Assembly: GCF_025506355.1 (NCBI RefSeq)
Contig: NZ_JANZYP010000012.1
Span: 62,001-126,000 of the forward strand
Direction of reading: 5' to 3'
DNA from: Sphaerisporangium corydalis
Lineage (GTDB): Bacteria; Actinomycetota; Actinomycetes; Streptosporangiales; Streptosporangiaceae
Length of the DNA stretch: 64,000 nt
Positions 7,766 to 14,308 of this stretch are shown here, piece after piece (position 1 is the stretch's first letter; every line of letters begins with the position of its first letter). Below the pieces are notes generated by a model. That model searched no databases. It had not been told where the DNA came from and was given only the letters and a program-made list of their open reading frames with translations. The position numbers and the translations under genes are program-made.

Positions 7766-9006
7766 CGGCCATGGCCCCGCTGCCCGCGCCCGGGCACATG
7801 GGGGTCGACTACGAGCAGCGCGTCGACTTCGGCCGGCTCCGGGACCACCGGCTGGGCAGGGCGCGCGCGGCCCTGGAGGCGAGCGAGTGCGGCGCCTTCC
7901 TGCTCTTCGACTTCTACAACATCCGCTACACCACCCAGACCTGGATCGGCGGCGCGCTCGGCGACAAGATGACCAGGTACGCCCTGCTCATCCGCGGCGA
8001 GGAACCCAAGCTGTGGGACTTCGGGTCGGCGGCGCGCCACCACCGCCTGTACAGCCCGTGGCTCGACCCGGCCGACTGCCACGCGGGCATGCTCGGCATG
8101 CGCGGCGCCATCGCCCCCACGGCCGGGCTCATGGAAAGCGCGATCCGCCAGATCAAGGGCATGCTGGAGGACGCCGGCCTGGCCGGGGCCCCCGTGGGCG
8201 TCGACATCGTCGAGCCGCCGTTCCTGTTCGAGATGCAACGCCAGGGCCTGTCCGTCGTGGACGCCCAGCAGCTCATGCTCGACGCCCGGCTGATCAAGTC
8301 CGCCGACGAGATCATGCTGCTCACCCAGGCCGCGGCCATGGTCGACGGCGTGTACCAGGACATCGTCGAGGTGCTCAAACCCGGGATCCGCGAGAACGAG
8401 ATCGTCGCGCTGGCGAACAAACGCCTCTACGAGATGGGCTCCGACCAGGTGGAGGCCGTCAACGCCGTGAGCGGCGAGAGGTGCAACCCCCACCCGCACA
8501 ACTTCTCCGACCGGCTGATCCGCCCCGGCGACCAGGCGTTCTTCGACATCATCCACTCCTACAACGGCTACCGCACCTGCTACTACCGGACGTTCAGCGT
8601 CGGCAGCGCCACCCCGAGCCAGCGCGACGCCTACACCCGGGCCCGCGAGTGGATGGACGCATCGATCGGCGCGGTGCGGGCAGGGGCCGGTACCGACCAG
8701 GTGGCCGCCGTCTGGCCGGCCGCGACCGAGTTCGGATTCGAGGACGAGATGGCCGCGTTCGGCCTGCAGTTCGGCCACGGGCTCGGACTCGGCCTGCACG
8801 AACGGCCGATCATCTCCCGGCTCAACAGCATGCGCGAGCCGATCGAACTCCAGGTCGGCATGGTGTTCGCGCTGGAGACGTACTGCCCGGCCGACGACGG
8901 CTTCTCGGCGGCCCGCATCGAGGAGGAGATCGTGATCACCGAGCAGGGGCCACGCGTCCTCACGCTGTTCCCCGCCCAGAGCCTGGTCGTCGCCAACCCG
9001 TACTGA
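7762..9006 (+). CDS. M24 (creatinase/aminopeptidase P fold) family protein with altered metal site
   Basis: A 414-residue protein with an N-terminal creatinase domain and a C-terminal pita-bread domain. Counting from the GTG start, the five M24 metal-ligand positions read Asp262 (FFDIIH), Cys273 where the second Asp is expected (GYRTCYYRTF against the usual GY..D..RTF), His339 (FGHGLGLGLHE), Glu372 (FALETY) and Glu387 (ARIEEEIVIT). A Cys at the second position argues against a normal dinuclear metallopeptidase. It may be a non-peptidase hydrolase or lyase like creatinase, ectoine hydrolase DoeA or DddP-type enzymes, or use a single metal. GTG at 7762 overlaps the upstream stop; an ATG at 7771 is the alternative start. 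Confidence 0.83.
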   Translation: MTAMAPLPAPGHMGVDYEQRVDFGRLRDHRLGRARAALEASECGAFLLFDFYNIRYTTQTWIGGALGDKMTRYALLIRGEEPKLWDFGSAARHHRLYSPWLDPADCHAGMLGMRGAIAPTAGLMESAIRQIKGMLEDAGLAGAPVGVDIVEPPFLFEMQRQGLSVVDAQQLMLDARLIKSADEIMLLTQAAAMVDGVYQDIVEVLKPGIRENEIVALANKRLYEMGSDQVEAVNAVSGERCNPHPHNFSDRLIRPGDQAFFDIIHSYNGYRTCYYRTFSVGSATPSQRDAYTRAREWMDASIGAVRAGAGTDQVAAVWPAATEFGFEDEMAAFGLQFGHGLGLGLHERPIISRLNSMREPIELQVGMVFALETYCPADDGFSAARIEEEIVITEQGPRVLTLFPAQSLVVANPY

Positions 9007-9020
9007 AGAAAGGGTCACCC

Positions 9021-10481
9021 ATGGGAGACAAGAGCCAGGTGACGGTGGGCGACCTGCTCACCGACCTGTACATCGCGGGCCAGGCCGTCCCGGCCGGCGA
9101 CGGCGGGCGGTTCGACGTGCTCGACCCGGCGACCGGGCGGGTCATCACCACGGTGGCCGACGGCACCGTCGAGGACGCCATCACGGCCGTCGACGCGGCG
9201 CACGCCGCGGCCGGCCCGTGGGCCGCCACCGCGCCCCGGCAGCGTGCCGAGATCCTGCGCAAGGCGTTCGAGCTGATGACCGAGCGGGCGGAGGACGTCG
9301 CCCTGCTGATCTCCCTGGAGAACGGCAAGGCGCTGCCCGACGCCAGGGGAGAGGTCGCCTACGCCGCCGAGTTCTTCCGGTGGTACGCCGAGGAGGCCGT
9401 GCGGGGCAACGGGTCGGTGGTCACGGCGCCCTCGGGCGCCAACCGCATCGTCGTCGTCCACCAGCCGGTCGGCATCTGCGTGCTGGTGACGCCGTGGAAC
9501 TTCCCCGCCGCCATGGCGACCAGGAAGATCGGCCCCGCCCTGGCCGCCGGCTGCACGGTCATCCTCAAGCCCGCCAGCGACACACCGCTCACCGCCCTGG
9601 CGATGGCCACCATCCTCGCCGACGCCGGGGTGCCGCCGGGGGTCGTCAACGTGCTGCCCGCCCGGCGGTCCGGCGCCGTCGTGTCGGCCATGCTGCACGA
9701 CCCGAGGGTACGCAAACTGTCCTTCACCGGGTCGACCGAAGTCGGGCGGGTCCTGCTCGGCGAGGCCGCCGACCAGGTGCTCAACACCTCCATGGAACTC
9801 GGCGGCAACGCGCCGTTCGTCGTGTTCGCCGACGCCGACCTCGACCAGGCGGTCGACGGCGCCATGATCGCCAAGATGCGCAACGCCGGCGAGGCGTGCA
9901 CCGCCGCCAACCGGTTCTACGTCGAGTCGCCCGTCGCCGAGGAGTTCGGCAGGCGGCTGGCCGCGAAGATGGCGGCGCTGACCGTCGGCCCCGGCACCGA
10001 GGAGGGCACCGAGGTCGGGCCGCTGGTGAACCAGGAGGCGGTGGACAAGGTCGACGGCCTCGTACGCGCCGCCGTCGGCGAGGGCGCCAAGGCGGTCATC
10101 GGCGGCGTCCGCCCCGACCGGCCGGGGTTCTACTACGACCCGACGGTGCTGGTGAACGTGCGCCCCGACTCCCCGATCCTGCGCGAGGAGATCTTCGGGC
10201 CGGTCGCGCCGATCGTCACCTTCGAGGAGGAGGACGAGGCGGTCCGCTTGGCCAACGACACCGAGTTCGGGCTGGTCGCCTACGTGTACACCGGCGACCT
10301 GGCCCGGGGCCTGCGGGTCAGCGAACGGCTCGAATCGGGAATGGTCGGGCTGAACCGCGGCCTGGTCAGCGACCCGGCGGCCCCGTTCGGCGGCGTGAAA
10401 CAGAGCGGCGTCGGCCGCGAGGGCGGCCACGAGGGCATGCTCGACTACACCGAAGCCAAATACATCGCCGTGAACTGGTAA
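9021..10481 (+). CDS. NAD(P)-dependent aldehyde dehydrogenase (succinate-semialdehyde dehydrogenase-like)
   Basis: A 486-residue aldehyde dehydrogenase. The oxyanion Asn is in VTPWNFPAAM near residue 160, the general base Glu in TSMELGGNAPFVVF near residue 262, and the nucleophile Cys in NAGEACTAANRF near residue 294. The GEACTAANR context and the IVVVHQPVGICVLVTPWNFP segment resemble succinate/glutarate-semialdehyde dehydrogenases. It lies 14 bp after the M24 gene with GAAGAAAGG upstream, and is the last gene of the operon, followed by a strong hairpin. It would convert a semialdehyde from the pathway to an acid for central metabolism. Confidence 0.9.
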   Translation: MGDKSQVTVGDLLTDLYIAGQAVPAGDGGRFDVLDPATGRVITTVADGTVEDAITAVDAAHAAAGPWAATAPRQRAEILRKAFELMTERAEDVALLISLENGKALPDARGEVAYAAEFFRWYAEEAVRGNGSVVTAPSGANRIVVVHQPVGICVLVTPWNFPAAMATRKIGPALAAGCTVILKPASDTPLTALAMATILADAGVPPGVVNVLPARRSGAVVSAMLHDPRVRKLSFTGSTEVGRVLLGEAADQVLNTSMELGGNAPFVVFADADLDQAVDGAMIAKMRNAGEACTAANRFYVESPVAEEFGRRLAAKMAALTVGPGTEEGTEVGPLVNQEAVDKVDGLVRAAVGEGAKAVIGGVRPDRPGFYYDPTVLVNVRPDSPILREEIFGPVAPIVTFEEEDEAVRLANDTEFGLVAYVYTGDLARGLRVSERLESGMVGLNRGLVSDPAAPFGGVKQSGVGREGGHEGMLDYTEAKYIAVNW

Positions 10482-10507
10482 CCCCCCTCCACCCATTCCC
10501 GCCAACA

Positions 10508-10542
10508 ACGTACGGTCCCGCCGAAGTGGCGGGGCCGTACGT
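10508..10542 (+). terminator. Strong hairpin after aldehyde dehydrogenase gene
   Basis: A 15-bp stem (ACGTACGGTCCCGCC with GGCGGGGCCGTACGT, one G-T pair) and a 5-nt loop, 27 bp past the stop. It is followed by TCTCTC rather than a T-run, which is usual in actinomycetes. Confidence 0.8.
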
Positions 10543-10561
10543 CTCTCAGGTGTGCCCGCCC

Positions 10562-10890
10562 GAAATGGAGCGCCTCCGGCGCGCGTCATTTCCAGCGCGA
10601 CCCTCGCCGCTGACGGCCTCCGCCGACCCGCCCCCCGACCTAGCGGCAGAACCGAACTCCTCCTTCGGCCTTACTTCAGAAGACCGTCCACCGGGAAAAC
10701 GGAGCGCCTCCGGCGCGCGATCTCTTGATGCGACCCTCACCGATGACCGCCTCCGCCGACCCGCCCACTGATCCCAGCCGCAGGGCCGAACCTTCCGCCT
10801 TTCCGGTTGCCTCCGGACGCCGCACCGGGAAAATGGAGCGCCTCCGGCGCACGATCTCCCAAATGCGACCCTCACCGCCGACCCGCACCA
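10562..10890. repeat. Three direct copies of a hairpin-forming intergenic repeat
   Basis: Copies begin near 10562, 10695 and 10827. Each has the core GGAGCGCCTCCGGCGC (self-complementary around its centre), then GCGACCCTC and usually GACCGCCTCCGCCGACCCG; copies 2 and 3 share CCGGGAAAA in front. The stretch 10482-10924 holds only this array and the terminator. A related element is at 21961-21990, so the family borders both sides of the lanthipeptide island. Confidence 0.75.
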
Positions 10891-10924
10891 AACTCCACAA
10901 ACCCTGGCCTTCCCGTTGCCGCCG

Positions 10925-11218
10925 ATGTCATGGCGGATAACGTCACCAGGCCTCCGATCAACGCGGTCCCCGGCGATTTCGGAGACGTACGCTCAGGTTT
11001 GCGGAGACAGGTCGCTCTTACGGTGTAAGCGCGAGTTCGGTTTTGATCCAGGGGAGGTCACGACCTTTCTGGTCGATCCGGAGACCGGACGCCAGCCGGG
11101 CGTCACCGCTTTGGGATCTCTCCAGCAGGCCACCCCGGATGCCGTGGCAAGGTCGGTCGACCTGCCCGTCTGTCCCGACTGCTTAGAGAAAGTGAAGCAA
11201 GTTCCCCTCGGCTCCTGA
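10925..11218 (+). CDS. Small hypothetical protein with paired cysteines
   Basis: I do not recognise a named family. The second half (CKREFGFDPGEVTTF...DPETGRQPG, ending in PVCPDCLEKVKQ) looks conserved: a Cys, a FDPxxV segment, a DPETG turn and a terminal CPxC, like short actinobacterial proteins that may bind zinc. The first 35 residues (from ATG at 10925) look like noise, so translation may begin further downstream. It lies at the left end of the island, on the same strand as the next gene. Confidence 0.4.
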   Translation: MSWRITSPGLRSTRSPAISETYAQVCGDRSLLRCKREFGFDPGEVTTFLVDPETGRQPGVTALGSLQQATPDAVARSVDLPVCPDCLEKVKQVPLGS

Positions 11219-11363
11219 TCTGACGTTCTCTTGCCTTATCGACATCTGTCGGGAGCGCATGATGGACGGGCGGCGTAAGTGCGTGATCCTGACCGTCCTA
11301 CATGGTCAACGGAAAGGACGGGAGATTGGCCTGTCGGCCCGGGAGTACGCCAGGATCTGACTC

Positions 11364-12377
11364 ATGCGACTTCTCATCTTCGGGGGTACGAAGTTCCTCG
11401 GGCGCGCGGTAGCGGAAGAGGCGCTTCGCCGCGGTCACAGGGTGACGACGTTCAACCGTGGCGCGTCCGGTGCCGACGTGCCCGGTGTCACGGCCGTGCG
11501 TGGCGATCGCACCAGCGCTGAGGACCTGGAAGTTCTCGCCGCGCAGGGCGACTGGGACGTGGCCATCGACACAAGTGGCATGACCCCCACGCTTGTCCAG
11601 GACTCCACCCGCATCCTGCACGGGTCGGCCACACGCTACGTCTTCGTGTCCACGGTCAACGTCTATGAAGGTTGGCCCACGCTTCCGCTCACTGATGACT
11701 CGCCCGTACGGGAATACACCCCAGTCGGCCCAGCCGGGGAGAGCGACGCCGAGGAGTACGGCCGACTCAAGGCCGGCTGCGAGCAGGCCGTCTCTAACTG
11801 CTATGGAGACCGCGCCGCGTTGCTACGCCCCGGTGTCATCCTCGGCCCGAACGAGTACGTTGGCCGTGTCCCCTGGTGGTTGAACCGGGTCCTTGCCGGA
11901 GGCCGGGTACTCGCTCCCGGCCGACCCGACTGGCCGATCCAGCCCGTGGACGCACGCGACGTCGCCGCGTTCGCTCTCGACGTCGCCGATCAGGGTCTTG
12001 CCGGGTCGTACAACGTGACCGCGCCAATCGGCCACTCCACATTCGGGCAATTCCTACACACCTGCATCAAGGTGACTCACTCCAGCGCCGAGCTGATCTG
12101 GGTCGAGGATGCGTTCCTACGCGAGCACGGTGTCCCCGAATGGGTCGGCCTGCCCCTATGGCGGGACTATGAAGGCACCTGGAACGTGCACGCTACCCGG
12201 GCCAAGGCCGCGGGCTTGAGATGTCGGCCGCTGGAAGAGACCATCGCTGACACCTGGCAATGGTTGCGCGGCGGCGCCGCAGTCTCATCCGAACGGGCCG
12301 CAGAGCTGGGTATCTCGCGCGAACGGGAAGTGGAGCTCCTCGCGACATGGGACACCCGCACGGAGGCCGCCTGCTAA
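11364..12377 (+). CDS. NAD-dependent epimerase/reductase, extended SDR family
   Basis: A 337-residue extended short-chain dehydrogenase. It begins MRLLIFGGTKFLGRAVAEEAL, the Rossmann GGTxFLG motif, with TSGM and VFVSTVNVYEG strands. The usual active-site Tyr-x-x-x-Lys is seen as YGRLK near residue 128. The PVDARDVAAFALDVAD segment is common to isoflavone-reductase/NDP-sugar epimerase-like proteins of actinomycetes. It has no link in sequence to the lanthipeptide genes beyond its position beside them; a tailoring or unrelated role is equally possible. Its 3' end overlaps the convergent regulator gene by 4 bp. Confidence 0.82.
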   Translation: MRLLIFGGTKFLGRAVAEEALRRGHRVTTFNRGASGADVPGVTAVRGDRTSAEDLEVLAAQGDWDVAIDTSGMTPTLVQDSTRILHGSATRYVFVSTVNVYEGWPTLPLTDDSPVREYTPVGPAGESDAEEYGRLKAGCEQAVSNCYGDRAALLRPGVILGPNEYVGRVPWWLNRVLAGGRVLAPGRPDWPIQPVDARDVAAFALDVADQGLAGSYNVTAPIGHSTFGQFLHTCIKVTHSSAELIWVEDAFLREHGVPEWVGLPLWRDYEGTWNVHATRAKAAGLRCRPLEETIADTWQWLRGGAAVSSERAAELGISREREVELLATWDTRTEAAC

Positions 12378-13891
12378 AGCGTCCCCGGAGGAAGCGCCCG
12401 CACCGTCGATCCGGCGTTGAAGTCCCTGAGCGCTTCGGTCAGTTCATGGACTGCGCGAGTAGCCTGAATCTGTGCAAGCGGGATGCGCATCCCTCGCAAC
12501 CGGTGAAGTACCGGGAAGGTTCTCATGTCTCCCGGAAGACTGAACACGGGGCGCAGCGTGTTACAGGCGCCGGACACGTCGCCGAGGAAAAGCCGGGCTG
12601 TGGCCATGTCCGAGAGGATGGTCGCCTCAACGATGGTGGAGCGCTGTTCGAAAGGCGCGGCATGTGACATGGTCAGAGCCCGGTTGCAATGAGCAAGAAT
12701 CAGGTTGGTGAAGCAGTGCAATGCCGCCGGGTCCAATTCGGCGTCCTGGCGCTGGATCAGTTCGAGAACCGCAGTTGATGCGCACCGCTCTTCCCGCACA
12801 CGATCCCAGTTGAAGACGCCGCCTACGTAGGCCAAATCATCGTGTTCATCGTCTCGTGCGTTGGCACGGGCATCTTGAGCGTTCCGCACGGCTTGGAGCG
12901 TCCGCTCAGTGTTCCCCAGGTGTGACCAGGTGCGTGCTCTGATGCTGTTCAGGCGTGCCGATGCCACCCCGCTGGGGTGGTGTTCTTCGGCACGGCTGAT
13001 CGCGACCAGGGCGTCATTGGGAGCGTCGTTCCAGTAGGCAGAGGTCGCCTGCATGCCACGTGCCCACACCGCAAGTGGCACGTGCCCGATGTTATTGGCG
13101 TGGACCCATGCGGCACAGGCGTGGTCGTTAACCATCTGGTGCTCGCCCAGGTCGATGCTCGCCTCCGCCAGCAGAGCGCACAGCACACCATTCAAGAAGG
13201 ACAGGTGACGAAGCTGGTCCGGGTGCCGAGTCTGCCGTGTTTTGCCCTCCACTTGAGTGCGTAAGTCGCTGATCTTGGGAAACATTACGATAGGCGACTG
13301 GGAAAGGTAGCTTCGAGCAAGCGCTACCACGTCGCTCTCAAGAATTTCCAGGGCAGATCGGCCTAGCGCTGTTTCTGCATGGGCAGCTGAATCACGAGAC
13401 TTCTCGGCAGCGGACATCATCAACTCACGGAGGTTTAGGGGAATAGGGCGGGCGTTGCGCCCGGCTACGGACTCGGCCGTCGAACGTGCTGCACCGCATT
13501 GCGATGACAAGTCGATCGTCTCGGCATCCATGTCAGGAGCAGGAACATCCACCTGGACAGGCATCTTGGTCAACAACTTGCTGGCCGGGTGGCCGAACAT
13601 CGTCTGTAGGACCACACAGGCATCCGGTAGCGGAAGCCCCTTCAGCTCACCGGCCAACCACCGCAGATACTGGCGCCGCTCTACGCTGAGCCCACGCAAC
13701 TCGAGATCACGAGCCGTCTTCTCAAAAATACGGACAAATCGTTTGTATGGCAGCAAGTCTCGTGCCCGGACAAGCTGCTTGAGGTAGGTCTCCTCCACCT
13801 GCTCCACTGCAAGCCGGCCCTTTCCCTGCGCGTACTGTCGCCCGCAGCGTAAGCGGCCGAGACCAGCGGTGATAGGTAATCCGGCCGACAT
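12374..13891 (-). CDS. TPR-containing transcriptional regulator next to lanthipeptide genes
   Basis: 505 residues if translated from the ATG at 13891. The first recognisable block (ETYLKQLVRARDLLPYKRFVRIFEKTARDLELRGLSVERRQYLRWLAGELKGLP) looks like the atypical N-terminal domain of actinobacterial regulators that cooperate with a TPR region. The rest is helical, with tetratricopeptide-like pairs through residue about 480. The true start may be one of the in-frame GTGs at 13807 or 13798, since homologous-looking domains begin near ETYLK. It is divergent from the precursor gene, with GAAGTCAC repeats in between, and is the likely cluster regulator. Confidence 0.7.
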   Translation of the reverse strand: MSAGLPITAGLGRLRCGRQYAQGKGRLAVEQVEETYLKQLVRARDLLPYKRFVRIFEKTARDLELRGLSVERRQYLRWLAGELKGLPLPDACVVLQTMFGHPASKLLTKMPVQVDVPAPDMDAETIDLSSQCGAARSTAESVAGRNARPIPLNLRELMMSAAEKSRDSAAHAETALGRSALEILESDVVALARSYLSQSPIVMFPKISDLRTQVEGKTRQTRHPDQLRHLSFLNGVLCALLAEASIDLGEHQMVNDHACAAWVHANNIGHVPLAVWARGMQATSAYWNDAPNDALVAISRAEEHHPSGVASARLNSIRARTWSHLGNTERTLQAVRNAQDARANARDDEHDDLAYVGGVFNWDRVREERCASTAVLELIQRQDAELDPAALHCFTNLILAHCNRALTMSHAAPFEQRSTIVEATILSDMATARLFLGDVSGACNTLRPVFSLPGDMRTFPVLHRLRGMRIPLAQIQATRAVHELTEALRDFNAGSTVRALPPGTL

Positions 13892-13919
13892 GTCGAAGAT
13901 GTCCCGGACACGTCACGCA

Positions 13920-13981
13920 GAAGTCACACCGGCGTCGCGATGGGCCGTGAGAAGTCACCGTCGGCGACCTCCCGAAGTCAC
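13920..13981. promoter_or_regulatory. Three direct repeats GAAGTCAC in regulator/precursor intergenic region
   Basis: GAAGTCAC occurs at 13920, 13951 and 13974 in the same orientation (spacings 31 and 23 bp), each followed within 2-5 bases by a CGGCG/CGTCG-like stretch. A weaker CGTCAC is at about 13911. Iterated direct repeats 125-185 bp upstream of the precursor start fit binding by the TPR regulator. Confidence 0.5.
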
Positions 13982-14105
13982 TCCGTCGCCCGTCATGCTC
14001 AGTTCACGCCCAAGAACCACGCGATGGAAAAACGAAAGCTACACATCCCGTCCACGGCGCCCAAGAGGTCCGAACCTGGTGCGCCACCAGAAATGGAGTT
14101 GTCCC

Positions 14106-14258
14106 ATGAATGGCAGCAAAGTCCTGGATGACCTCACAATTGATCTGTTCGATCTCGACGCCAGAATGGTGGACGGCAACCTGCTGGCCGTCGATGCGAT
14201 TACCGACAACGGTTGCGGCACGCAGCCCGCCTGCCGCTACCCCGACCCGCAGAGCTGA
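14106..14258 (+). CDS. lanA: FxLD-family lanthipeptide precursor peptide
   Basis: A 50-residue peptide, preceded by GGAG 7 bp before the ATG. The leader has FDLD at residues 15-18 (the FxLD family signature) in an acidic, amphipathic stretch. The C-terminal core, from about residue 31, contains Thr33-Asp34-Asn35-Gly36-Cys37, Gly38, then Thr39-Gln40-Pro41-Ala42-Cys43, ending in RYPDPQS. The two Thr and two Cys would give two methyllanthionine rings, each T-x-x-x-C, separated by one Gly. There is no Ser before the last residue, so both dehydrations must fall on Thr33 and Thr39. The leader-core cleavage site is not evident. LanB follows 50 bp downstream. Confidence 0.88.
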   Translation: MNGSKVLDDLTIDLFDLDARMVDGNLLAVDAITDNGCGTQPACRYPDPQS

Positions 14259-14308
14259 AGCCACCTGACCATGCGACGGGCCACGGCCCTCAACAAGGGA
14301 GTCTGGCT

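Noticed and set aside
7762-9006. DMSP lyase DddP
   Set aside because: DddP is an M24 protein next to similar dehydrogenases, but the second metal Asp is Cys here and the DddP metal pattern is not kept. Left as an unassigned M24 protein.
10562-10890. CRISPR-like repeats
   Set aside because: Only three copies, about 130 bp apart, with spacers of uneven length and a self-complementary GC core. No cas genes.
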